NCBI GenBank assembly: GCA_032358165.1
Contig: JAALGY010000036.1
Span: 1,426,001 to 1,490,000, forward strand
Length of the DNA stretch: 64,000 nucleotides
From: Diplosphaera chodatii
Lineage: Eukaryota > Chlorophyta > Trebouxiophyceae > Prasiolales > Stichococcaceae
Direction of reading: 5' to 3'
Position numbers and translations under genes: made by a program. Under the pieces are notes generated by a model. It had not been told where the DNA came from, did no database searches, and worked only from the letters and a program-made list of their open reading frames with translations. Below are positions 36,857-48,340 of this stretch, piece after piece. Each line of letters begins with the position of its first letter. Position 1 is the stretch's first letter.

Positions 36857-39800
36857 ATGAAGTTCGGGGTGCAGCTCGCGGCGCTTCTGGTGCTTGCCGC
36901 CGCCAGCGCGCACGCGCAGGCAACGAATGGTGTGAAGCTGATTCGAGATGCGTTGTGGTGACACCCGCTGCGAGTTGCATGAAGTGCCGCTCTTTGTATT
37001 GAGTCATGGGGCGCCGCCACTATTGGCGCGTGCCCGCGAGAGGTGCAACCGACCGTGTCGACGCTTTAGCTTCAGTCACTCAGCAGTTGATACCACAATC
37101 ACCAACTGCAGCTAGCCTCATGCAGCTGATTTCCCCGAATGGCCTGCCGATTCAGCATGACATTGCCGGCAGCAGTTGAGACGCATGCAATACGATTTCG
37201 CCAGGTCAATGCCGCCATGAATTTGCCGAACAGCACATGAGGTCCCCTGATATGACTTATTCTCCAGCGACGCTCGTTTCACCGGCCGCACTGGGCTAGC
37301 CCTGCACATCTCGGCAGGCACAGAACCTCGCGTTTTATGCATCTGCCCCGTCCGACACGTGCCGCATGAACATTGCCTGTTGTCGTCCCTATATCGCTTT
37401 CAGAGAGAGTGGCTTGCTTGTGTGCATCCATCGCCGCTGCAAGACATCTGCGCGGAAACGCACTGCATGAGCAACAATGGTGTGCAGCGTGGGGTTCTGA
37501 TGACCGATGAGGTCACCACAATAGAGGTGTAGCTGACTTGAGCTGCACGTCATGTGTGTAAAGCTTAATGCTACATTTCCTGCGCTTGAGCGGAAGTCAT
37601 GCAGGCAGCGCTATATAGGGGGAATCTGCACTTGTTATTTGGTCTGCACTGCGCCCACGCAGCCATGCACACTGTGCGAAGCACGACATGCACCTGCAGT
37701 CACCAAGGCTCGTTCGCGATGAAACACATTCCTACTACCAGCTACCTGATGCAATTCTGCGTTCCACATCTGCTGATGTCATGCAGGTGGCGCCGTCGAG
37801 GCGGTGCGCATCTGTGTGCCGGTGGCGGCGACCAACCGCACCCTGCTGGCCGCCTGCGACGCCGCGGTCGGCCTGGCCAACAGCACCGCGCAGCGCGTGG
37901 GCTTCGTCTGCGTCGGGGTGAGCAACCTTTCATCATACTGGCAGCATCAGTGAGGCAAGTGATTGATGAAGGGTGTGGCGCTGTGAGCCACCAGCACACA
38001 GCGCTGACGGGCTGCGCCAGGCAACAGCATTTGCTCATACATCTAAGTTACTGGCTGCTCAGCTGATTCTCACGCGCATGCCAGCCACAACTGTGCAGCG
38101 TCATGTAGCTCCTCACAAGCGTTCACAGTTGGCGTCGCAGTTTACCATGGAGACAGTTCACCACGGAGACGGCGGACGACGGTGGTTCTGTATGTGCAGG
38201 GCGGCGAGAACTGCACGGACGCGGTGGTCAGCGGCGACGCGGAGCTGGTGCAGCTGGGCGGCACCGGGCAGTACGCCTCCTACATCTCTGACCGCATCGT
38301 GAGAAATCGTGCCACACTTCATCAAGGCCACTCATGCTTGACTGGCGCATGCTGCTGCCAGAAGCACATGTATGTGTGGTGTGCGCTGCACCAGCTTGCA
38401 GACAGGCGCCTGGGCCTGCAACTGTGATGCATAAGGCAGACGAACTGGCCAGACCGCAGGCCTGCCCAAACCCAGTCCTCTGTAGGCATCAGAGTGTCGA
38501 ATCCTGGCGTTCCTTCCATATAGCTGCTCTCACGGGCCTGTTCGATCCCTTTTCCGTAAAGGTGCCGCTGGTGGCGGAGGAGTACGCGGACAGCATTGGC
38601 AGCAGCTACTATTCAGTGGCCGCCGTCAATGCGGAGCTGTGCACGCCGGGCGTCACGCTGGAGGCGCTGCGCGGCCTGCGCTCCTGCCACACCGGCTACG
38701 GCCGCACCGCCGGCTGGCAGGTGACGCTTGTCAAAACATCACTAATGACCAGGCCCAATATAGTGCCCCTCAGTAACGCTAGCTTAGTTTGAAAGTCTTG
38801 TCGGCCCGCTGTGAGCCCTGCCAAATGACAGGGTGCGGTTAGTGTCCCAGCGAGGATACAACGTCTCAATGCTGCAATGGCTTCACGCGATGCGCCGGCT
38901 GGATGTCAGTAGGGGTAGTTGAAGAAGTTCTTTAACTACCCCTAATGTCAGCAGCCACCTGGGGGTCAAATGCCTGCAGATCCCTCTGGGCGCCCTGGTG
39001 GAGGCGGGCGTGCTGCCCGTCACGGCCGGCTCGGCCGCGCTGCCGACCGACGCCGCCTCCATCGCAGCCCTGTTCAACCAGACCTGCGCCCCCCAGGTGT
39101 GCACTGCATCGGTGCTGGAACTTTCAAGCCAATGCCAAGCTGCACGCACACGATGACTGTCATCCCGTGGCGCTCCTGTATGCGCCTGCACGATGAAGAC
39201 TGTGCATCGCCCACTGCTTGAATAAAGGTGCAGAGTCTGCAGTGCGCCAAGCGCCTCAAAATTGAAGCACTGAAAGTCAGCGTCAAGTGGTGTACATGCA
39301 GGGCCTCGATCCCGGAGAGGAGATCATCCCAGAGCTCTGCACTGGCTGCGGTGAGGTGAGCTGCAGCCTTCCTGGTGGTATCTGTGGGGTCGATCGTTTT
39401 TGCAACCTCTTGACGGGTCACCATGCAGCTTATCTGTCAGCCATGCTTTTGCCTATGTGTGCCCAGGCAGCTTGCTGTCAGCCAGATGACGCCCTACACC
39501 GTCCCGCAGGTGAGCTTACGATCACGTTGGGTTGACAAATGTCGCCTGATATCTCGTGCAGGCCACCTGCGATGATGAGTCCATCTACTGGGACTACCCG
39601 GGCGCGCTGCGCTGCCTCATGGAGGACGCCGGCGACGTCGCCTTCTTCAAGGTGCGAAGACTTGTGCCACGGTCAGAGCACCTGACCCCACGTGTGCGCC
39701 TGCGTTCTGCTGGCCTTTCTGCGCCAACCAAGCGCAACTGCACCTGTGTCACGTCTCTGCCGAGCGACACTGCACCCTCGAGCAGTCACGTATGATGTGG

Positions 39801-42800
39801 CCCATCCGTCGAGCTGTCAAGTGTGCTGCAGCTGAGATTATGCTTACCAAAGATCCCTATGATGCAACGCTGTGTCACTGCTGTAGCACACCGTCATCCC
39901 GGAGTACGCCCGCGGCGGCTCCCTGGCGGAGGCCTGGGCCACGAAGCCCGCCTCCGCCTTCCGCCTGCTGTGCCCCGCCGGCGGCTGCGCCCAGCCCGAC
40001 GCCTTTGAGTCCTGCACCTTCGGCCGGGTAGGGCTTTGTGTCAGCTGCTGGCCCCAGTGTAGTATAGTGGTGACGCACCTGAAACCGCACGTTTCAGGCT
40101 GAACTCGAATGGAGAGCGAGTAAGAAGATCGAGGTACGAAAGATTGTCAACTGCGCCCAGCCACTAGCACATGCTGTCGACTGGTGGCTGTGACATAGTC
40201 ATCGGCCTGATCTGCACGAAACCTGTTGCTTCTTCCCTTTGCTTCTTCCTATTGCTGTCTTTCTCACACCGCCGTCCATGTCTTATGCGCAGACGCCCTC
40301 GCGGGTGCTGTCTGGCACGGAGGCGCTCAAGGCGTCGGCCCTGGGGCGGCGCGTCCAGGCGGCGCTGGTGGCCGCCGCCGAGTCGGGGCCCTTCCTGAAC
40401 GCCAGCACCGACATCGGTGGCGAGGGCTTCATCTTCGGGTGCGCATCGATTGCGCCCCCCATGTGCTGGCAGGCCCTGGCATGCATTTCATCTTTCAGCT
40501 GCTCTAACAACACATAGACAGCCCCAGCTGCAGGATTCTGCCATGTCAAGATGCCTGCATCTGCGGTGTGCATTTTAAAGTGGCGTGTATCATATGCCCA
40601 ACTGAGCCCTGGTCATCCTAGTATTCGTGTATATTTTCTGGCACAAATGTTGCACGGATGGGCTGTAGGCCGGACATCTCAGGGCTGCGCGCCGTCAGCG
40701 AGAACTTCACGGCCTTCTTCGGGGCGGACCTGTTTGCGGCCTTTGGCGGCCTGGCCACGCTGCGGGCGGAGACCGTGCGCTGGTGCACCTCGTGAGTTTT
40801 CTACGGCCTCAGGAGAATGAACAGATGAAGGGCATGTATCAGACTGTTCATGTTCAACACCTTGTTGTCGGCCACCAGCTCATCATCCGCACTCCAAGGT
40901 GACACGTGCTACAGAAAGGGCATTTGTAAGTGACCACATCATGCCAGTCTGTAGTGAGCATGCAGATCTGAATATCGAAAACAAAAATTCTTTTTGGAGT
41001 TTTATGAGCCTGCTGCTGCTGTCATGCAGCGACGCCAATGAGACGGCGACCTGCGAGATGGCGGTGGACCGCATGAACGCCCTGGACACCGGCTTCCAGT
41101 TCAGCTGCGTCGAGGTGGGAGACGACGAGGAGTGCGCCGCCGCCATTGCCAACGGCACCGCCGACATCAAGGCGAGCTGTCATCTTTTGACGTCAGTGGC
41201 CAGGCTTGAAACTGTGCTGTTGAGACTGACTGGTCAGTGACGTGATATATTGCCTCTAGCTCCATATGTTGAATTGCCAGGCTTGCAAGTCGCACACGAT
41301 GTGCTGGTCGGCACTTGGACGTTTCGCTTCTGCTACCACAGGCTTTGTATCGACACCTGCAAGCAGGCGCAGTCGTCCAATACACCAGTAAAATTTCCTC
41401 ACATCGCTCTGAGCTGTGATGCAGAGGTTTGGTGCTGGATCCGCGTACACAGCATACACCGAGCACGAGCTGCGCGCGATTGCATCTGAAAACCTGGGGT
41501 GAGTCGTCCATAGGCAGTGTTTCTGAAAGCGCTTGCTCAGAAGTCAAGGACCAGAGTCTGTAGCAGCATCTCGTGATTCATGTTGTTATGCTTCAAACTC
41601 TGTACGAAGTCATTCATTCGGTGCTTGCGGACGGTTTGAGGGTCTGGACTGGCAAGAGCACTTCTACAGTATGCACCCCGCTGAATATGATAATCATTAG
41701 TATCGTGCATGAGCCTCGGTCCTCAGCCTCACACTGTGCTGCAGGCCGGACAAGGATGCACAGTACTATGCCGTGGCCCTGGTGAAGGCTGAGGTGTGCG
41801 CATCAAAGGACGACTTCGGCCTCGCCGACCTGAGGAATCTGTCCTCATGCCACACTGGTGCGCATTGCAAAGCCCAGAAGATTGCAACTTTCAGGACTTA
41901 CAACACAATGATACAGATGGTGGTGTTGCAGTGCTCGTTTGGGCGGGGGCAGTATTGCTGGGCTGCTTTCTCTGCCATGTTGCATCTGCAAGTTGGCTTG
42001 AAAAACCTTGACAGTGTGATGTGTGCAAGCGTTCCTAGCTGCATGCGTGTTTATAAGCTTTCAGAACCAAACATGACATTATGTACCTGGCAAATTTTTA
42101 TTCACCTGACAGGCTACCGCCGCACTGCCGGATGGAACATGCCCATCGGCAACCTCATCAACTCCGGCATCATGCCCCTGATCGACGAGGACGCAGACAT
42201 CGCAAATGACGCCGAGTCCGCCGCCGCCTTCTTTGCAGGCAAGTGCTTGGTCTGAAACTCATTGATATCCTGTCGTGTGTGTCGGGCTGCTGTAGCATCC
42301 TGCCTGCCTCAAGCAAAGCAAGATTTCTACTATTGCCTGTAGTAAAAGCTCATGCAGCAGCACCCGGCATTTGTCATGCGGGGGAAGGGGCTGCTGTGCG
42401 CTCAACACAGATCTGTCAGATGTTTCGATGTGAGCCGTCTGTTGCTCTGCAGGCTCGTGTGCTGTCGGCACACGCATGGGCGAGGGACCCAACAGCGGCG
42501 CTCCCGTCGCCTCTGCAGACGGCAATGGAACGCGCTACGACCCCCTCTGTGCGGCCTGCGACGTGCGTCAGTAACTCTACAGCAAACCTGTGTGAATATG
42601 CCATGTGTACGTGGCAACAAAATTTGACTACAACTGATAAACAGGATTCGACCTGCGAGCACATGGCTGAGCTGCATGGTTGCTGGCAATTCGCACAGAT
42701 GCACGCCCAGATGCATGATGGTCATGTGAGCCCCAAAAGGCAATGGGACTTGGCTGCGCTCGCTGCAGGACCCAGAGGCGTGCGTCCGTGAGGACATCTT

Positions 42801-44433
42801 CTACGACTACGCCGGCGTGGTGCGCGGCGTGATGGAGGACGGGTGCCAGGTGCTCCTTCCTGCTGCCGTTCATCTGCTGCGTGGCCTGCTGCATCCCATG
42901 CAGTGCAGCTGCGCTAGGCTGCTAATGATGAACATCTGCAAGGCTTCATGCTTGGCATATATGCATGTTGGAATTTTGAATGAACTGGCCGGCGTCATTC
43001 CACCTACACTTGCACACCAGCTCGATTGTGAGGCATGATATGGCATTCCACAACTGCAGGTTGGCTTCACGAAGCAGGACACGATGCTGGAGGTGGTGGC
43101 CGATGGCACCGCCCCCGAGGTGCGGCCACAATGATGATCAGGGTTTTACAATGCTCTCACGGCCATGACGGCACAGCAACTTCTGATGTGAGCTCCAGCG
43201 CCCTGCATGGCCGATCCCATGAGCTGCCAACTGCGCCTACTGCTAACCTCCAGCGCTGTCAACCCACTGATAATGCAGCTTCACACCTGTGCCTTTTTAT
43301 GCTCTACAGTCGTGGTCGACCGTTCCCAAGGCGGACCTGCGCCTGGTGTGCGCGACCGGCTGCGCGCCGGTGGACTCCTGGGCCACCTGCAACATGGCCC
43401 GCGTGCCGACCGCCGCCAGTGAGCCAACTTCCTGCAAATGCCTGGGTTTTCTACACATCGTTCCAGTATGACTGCTCATCAGGAACCGCGTGGCATGTGC
43501 ATGGGTGTGCTGGATCACAGCGTGCTGTGGCAAAAAAATATGTGTTCAGCCATCGGGAGCCCACCACGCATGCACCTGTCCCAGACTGAAGGTCCGCTTC
43601 CACTTTGCAGTCATGACGCGGGCCAACTTCACGGGCATCGTCGCTCTGCAGCGTGCGCTCACAGCCGCTGCTGACGACACACAGGTCAGGCACACTCATT
43701 GAGGCCTATATATTCTGATTGCTGCACTAGCTGAAAGGTGTTGTTGACTAATGCCGCATCCAAGCTGCCCCTGCTGCGCGGTGACTTCGATAAACCTCTG
43801 CAGCCGACACCTCGCTTCAGGTTAGGCTTAAACGTCGGGCCAGATCTTGGGCTCACAGCCTCAGATGGCATTTTCTCATGGCCACAGATCAAGGCGATGC
43901 TGCTGAACGAGGAGGCCAACCCCGATGGGCACCTGCTCGGCTCCTCGGCTGTGGGACTGGACGCCGTGACCGGCGACACCGCCACATACCTGGACACCTC
44001 TGCCACCGTGAGTACCCTCCTCTACCATGTTGTGATCAACGGGAATTTCTGGATTGTCTGTAGCAATAGCCCTGCAGTGGCGCGGCGTGTTGTGAAGCAG
44101 CAGTGCGGAATCTGTGCAGGGTTTTGGCCGACCAAGCCTGACGTACCGTCCCCCTACCTGTATAACTTTATTGAGCAGGGCTACGAGGGACTGGAGTCTG
44201 CCGAGACGTTCTCTGGACCCGGCTCGCCCGCGAGCGGCGGCAGCGGCAACATGCCGGAGGCGGCGGCACCAGTGAGCTCGCCTACGACACCAGAGACATC
44301 TGAGGCTTCACCGACGACACCAGAGGACTCACCGACACCCGCGCCGGCTGGCCAGGGCGCCTCTCCTACAGCGCACGTGCCGCTGGCGGCGCTGGCGGCG
44401 GCGGCTGTGGCCGCCGTGGCAGCGCTGGCCTGA
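36857..44433 (+). CDS. GPI-anchored bilobal transferrin-like protein
   Basis: This is probably a cell-surface iron-binding protein. The 21 in-phase exons are 36857-36929, 37787-37917, 38200-38298, 38562-38720, 38980-39096, 39302-39355, 39562-39651, 39887-40027, 40293-40438, 40669-40791, 41030-41171, 41425-41498, 41745-41857, 42113-42238, 42453-42562, 42769-42849, 43060-43119, 43310-43418, 43611-43684, 43888-44007 and 44179-44433. The product is 798 residues. The signal peptide is MKFGVQLAALLVLAAASAHA. Lobe 1 carries LRSCHTGYGRTAGWQIPLG and YWDYPGALRCLMEDAGDVAF. Lobe 2 carries LSSCHTGYRRTAGWNMPIG and FYDYAGVVRGVMEDG. Both lobes keep the two iron-site tyrosines (SYYSVA/QYYAVA and DYPGA/DYAGV) and the anion-site Thr and Arg. 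The Asp and His ligands are replaced. A Pro/Thr/Ser-rich stalk and an Ala/Val-rich hydrophobic end fit a GPI anchor. Introns after 41171 and 42238 use GC donors. Confidence 0.9.
38910..38944. repeat. Perfect inverted repeat in transferrin intron 4
   Basis: TAGGGGTAGTT (38910-38920) and AACTACCCCTA (38934-38944) form an 11-bp perfect stem around a 13-nt loop. It lies in the intron between 38721 and 38979, about 35 bp before the acceptor, so in the transcript it could affect splice-site access. It could also be a small palindromic element. Confidence 0.7.
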
Positions 44434-44974
44434 TAGGTTACATGGCAGTGACGCAGCAGAATCAGCATTGCACTGGCCTCAGCTGCAAGCGTAGTGATGA
44501 GTGAAGCGTAGCTCGTGACCGTATCCTTCTTCCGTGACGAGCATTGCTCATCAGGAAAGCAGCCACGCCCTACAAGTATCGAAGCGTCTGAAGTACTGAA
44601 CTGATTGAAGTATCAAAGTGTGTTGCGCAACTGCTGCTTGCTCGTAAGGTGTGGTTGCCATGCATGTGTGAGAAAGTGTTGATATCAGAAAGCAGAGGCA
44701 CCATATCATGATCACTCTCCGTCGTTTCACTGGACCACCACAGTAGGGTGTTCATGGACCTGGACCATATTCACACGATTTCTCGCCTGATGATTTCGCC
44801 CATCACCCTCACCCCTCAATCCATGTCCTTTGTCGACATAAAAGCTTGCTATAGAGCCCATTCTTGGGCCCAAAATGGCTGGACCCATGGTGCACGTCAA
44901 ACCATACGGATGTTTTAATTGAGCAAGGCGCCCTGCCCTGGGAGATGTTTCACAGAATGGGCGCACAGCTGATG
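44434..44974. other. Intergenic region after transferrin
   Basis: This spacer after the transferrin stop codon lies before a degenerate LRR remnant. It should contain the transferrin 3' UTR. No gene or repeat was recognised. Confidence 0.45.
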
Positions 44975-45160
44975 GGCTTGCCGACGCTATCTGGCAGGCA
45001 ACCTGCTGCAGCTCTCAGGTCCAGGTCCCGCAGGCTGCGCAAAGCACCATGCCCGGCAGCTTCTTTAGATTTCTACTACCCCTCAGATACATATGGCGCA
45101 GCCAGCGCTAGTTGCCAATGATGTCCGGCAGCTCCTCCAGCTTGCTGCAATTTAGGCAAT
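44975..45160 (-). pseudogene. Degenerate LRR remnant
   Basis: On the minus strand, fragments of plant-type LRR sequence appear in two frames with stops between them: KLEELPDIIGN followed by a stop, then RWLRHMYLRGSRNLKKLPG, then in another frame LRDLDLRAAAGCLPDSVG. The repeat style matches the neighbouring NLR genes. The broken frames point to a decayed LRR-encoding copy. Sequence up to about 45500 may contain further unrecognisable decay. Confidence 0.6.
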
Positions 45161-45957
45161 ATGATAGCATCATGGACGAGCTCGCAGGCTGCATGATCTG
45201 ACGCTGAGTGCAGGGTTGCACTTGCACAGCCATCAAAGTTCACCTCTCGACTGGCTGGAGTTGTGTTTGCTTGAGCGCACCCCGAGCAGCCGCAGCATGA
45301 GCCACAGTCTGCAACATGCGGCAGGTGCGGCTGCCGGGCTGTCAGCTGTTTGATGTGTCGGTATGCCCTGGACTCAAAGGCTTGCAGACGTGGGCAGCTG
45401 TTCAGTCCGCAAGCTGTGGCACGACCCTCACCTGCTGCGGAGTTGCTGCACTGCCTGCACCCGCTGAGTGATGCCCCGTCGCCACGGGATGTGTGTATGC
45501 ATCTCTTGCCTGCAGGAGCAAGAATGACGTGGACCTCAAGCTTCATCGCCATCAGGGCAGATGCCACAGTGCCCTGCGTCAGTGACCAGAAAATCAGGCA
45601 GCCCATCACGTGCTGTGCACGGTGCTCCTCACGTGCAGCAACTTTACACTACACGCTGGCCTGCAGCACGATGGCTCCCCGTCAGCTGCTGCTATTGCAA
45701 AGGGACTGAAGCACGCATTCGCAAAGTGTCTACATTGGCATGCGCAGAGTTTCAGATAGGCCACACATGACGGCACACATACAGGTGTGCAAATGGTGCA
45801 CCCTCAAAAGTTTGTATCTGGGCAGTGGAGTAGTCCGTTGAAATGTCATGGGGATCAGATTGAGAGGCCTCCAGCACCTGCCAGGGAGCCGTGGTGAGCC
45901 CGCAGGTAGGCTGCTGATTTGGCTGCAGCTGCTGCGGCACCCACCAGTAGATGTTAT

Positions 45958-46869
45958 TCAATGGTCCAAAGCTGGTCGAAGGGCTGCCAGCCATTGCGGC
46001 AGTGGCTGCAGCGCCACGCACCCGCTGACGCCCAGCGTCTGCAGGCTGCACAGGCTGCCGATGCTGTCTGGCAGCTGCTGCAGCGCCCTGCACCCGCTGA
46101 GGTACAACTCCCGCAAGCTGGACAGGCCGCCGATGCTGTCTGGCAGCCGCTGCAACGCCTCGCACCCGCTGAGGTTCAGCGTCCGCAAGCTGGACAGGCT
46201 GCCGATGCTGTCTGGCAGCTGCTGCAGTGCGCTGCACCCGCTGACATCCGGCGTCTGCAAGCTGGACAGGCCGCCGATGCTGTCTGGCAGCTGCTGCAGC
46301 GCCCAGCACCCGCTGAGGTACAACTCCTGCAAGCTGGACAGGCCGCGGATGCTGTCTGGCAGCTGCTGCAGCGCCTTGCACCCGCTGAGGTACAACTCCT
46401 GCAAGCTGGACAAGCCGCGGATGCTGTCTGGCAGCTGCTGCAGCATCTCGCACCCGCTGAGGTACAGCGTCTGCAAGCTGGACAGGCTGCCGATGCTGTC
46501 TGGCAGCTGCTGCAACGCCTCGCACCAGCCGACATTCAGCAGTCGCAAGCTGGACAGGCTGCCAATGCTGTCTGGCAGCTGCTGCAGCGCCCTGCACCCG
46601 CTGAGGTTCAGCGTCTGCAAGCTGGACAGGCTGCCGATGCTGCTTGGCAGCTGCTGCAGCGCTCTACACCAGCTAACATCCAGCGTCTGCAAGCTGGACA
46701 GGCTGCCAATGCTGCTTGGCAGCTGCTGCAGCGCCCCGCACCAGCTGAGGTCCAGCGTCTGCAAGCTGGACAGGCGGCTGATGCTGTCCGGCAGCCGCTG
46801 CAGCGCCACGCACCCGGTGACGTCCAGCGTCTGCAAGCTGGACAGGCTGCCGATGCCATCAGGCAGCTG
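45958..46869 (-). pseudogene. In-frame LRR continuation beyond the TAG of NLR A
   Basis: About 12.5 more 24-residue LRR units follow in exactly the same frame as NLR A, immediately after its TAG. They end with a plausible natural terminus (LPQWLAALRPALDH, then stop). The units are as well kept as those before the stop, with no other frame damage, so the interruption is recent, a sequence error, or read through. If the stop is real and not bypassed, this segment is untranslated. Confidence 0.75.
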
Positions 46870-48340
46870 CTACAGCGCCACACATCGGTGCACGTCCAGC
46901 TTCTGCAAGCTGGACAGGCCGCCGATGCTGTCTGGCAGCTGCTGCAGCGCCCCGCACCCGATGAGGTTCAGCGTCTGCAAACTGGAAAGGCTGCCAATGC
47001 TGTCTGGCAGCTGCTGCAGCGCCCCGCACCTGATGAGGTACAGAGCCTGCAAGCTGGACAGGCCGCCGATGCTGTCTGGCAGCTGCTGCAGCGCCTCGCA
47101 CTTGCTGACGTTCAGTTTCTGCAAGCTGCAAAGGCTGCCAATGCTGTCCGGCAGGTGCTGTAGCGCCTTGCACTTGCTGACATCCAGCGTGGTCAAGCTG
47201 CAACAGCTGCCGATGCTGTCTGGCAGCCATTGCAGCGCACAGCACTCACTGATGTCCAGCGTCTGCAAGCTGGACAGGCTGCCGATGCTGTCTGGCAGCT
47301 GCTGTAGCGCATAGCACTCACCGGCAACTAACGCCTGCAAGCTGGAAAGGCCGCGGATGCTGTCTGGCAGTTGTTGCAGCGCCCCGCACCCGCTGACGTT
47401 CAGCGTCTGCAAGCTGGACAGGCTGCCAATGCTGTTTGGCAGCTGCTGCAGCGCCCTGCACCCGCTGATATTCAGCGTCTGCAAGCTGGACAGGCCGCCA
47501 ATGCCATCTGGCAGCTGCTGCAGTGCGCTGCACCCGCTGAGGTACAACTCCTGCAAACTGGACAGGCCGCCGATGCTGTCTGGCAGCTGCTGCAGCGCCC
47601 TGCACGCGCTGACGTGCAGCGTCTGCAAGCTGGACAGGCCGCGGATGCTATCTGGCAGCTGCTGCAGCGCCCTGCACCCGCTGACGTGCAGCGTCTGCAA
47701 GCTGGAAAGGCCGCGGATGCTATCTGGCAGCTGTTGCAGTACCCAGCACCCGCTGACATCCAGCGTCTGCAAGCTGCACAGGCCGCCGATGCTGTCTGGC
47801 AGCTGCTGCAGCGCCCTGCACCCGCTGAGGTACAACTTCTGCAAGCTGGACAGGCCGCGGATGCTGTCTGGCAGCTGCTGCAGTACCCAGCACCTGCTGA
47901 CATCCAGCGTCTGCAAGCTGGACAGGCTGCCGATGCCATCTGGCAGCTGCTGCAGTGCGCTGCACACGCTGAGGTACAACTCCTGCAAGCTGGACAGGCC
48001 GCGGATGCTGTCTGGCAGCTGCTGCAGTACCCAGCACTTGCTGACATCCAGCGTCTGCAAGCTGGACAGGCTGCCGATGCCATCTGGCAGCTGCTGCAGT
48101 GCGCTGCACCCGCTGAGGTACAACTCCTGCAAGCTGGACAGGCCGCGTAAGCTGTCTGGCAGCTGCTGCAGTACCCAGCACCCGCTGACATCCAGCGTCT
48201 GCAAGCTGGACAGGCTGCCAATGCTGTCTGGCAGCCGCTGCAACGCCTTGTACCCGGAAACATCCAGGACAGCCAGCCGCTGGAAACAGCCCAGCCAGGC
48301 AGGCAGCGGTCCCAATAGCCGTAGGTACAGCAGCTGTGTC
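45958..48340. repeat. 72-bp tandem repeat array encoding LRRs
   Basis: The array has 32 consecutive units of 72 bp, each encoding the 24-residue consensus LQTLDVSGCRALQQLPDSIG plus a linker such as SLSS or GLSS. Divergence is low. Pairs of units repeat as 144-bp blocks near 47780-48250 (a WVLQQLPDS unit followed by an LQELYLSGCSALQQLPDG unit). The array is nearly free of stops in several frames on both strands, which creates large spurious antisense ORFs. Confidence 0.95.

Noticed and set aside
37608..37620. TATATAGG-like element inside transferrin intron 1 as an internal promoter
   Set aside because: It is a single short AT motif in an 857-bp intron with no downstream alternative first exon carrying an ATG and a phase-1 donor.
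46870..46872. TAG as a reassigned glutamine codon, as in some ulvophyte algae
   Set aside because: TAG ends trpB at 12823-12825 and TAA or TGA end the other genes at expected family lengths. CAG is used freely for Gln, so a standard code with one nonsense change is simpler.
45848..47314. Long plus-strand ORFs (488 and 414 codons) opposite the NLR A LRR array, and similar ones at 47357-48571
   Set aside because: They are mirror frames of the 72-bp repeat. The repeat unit lacks stops in several frames, so any array of it is open on the other strand. The products are Cys/Ser- or Gln/Ala-rich monotony with no fold, while the minus strand gives clean LRRs continuous with NB-ARC.
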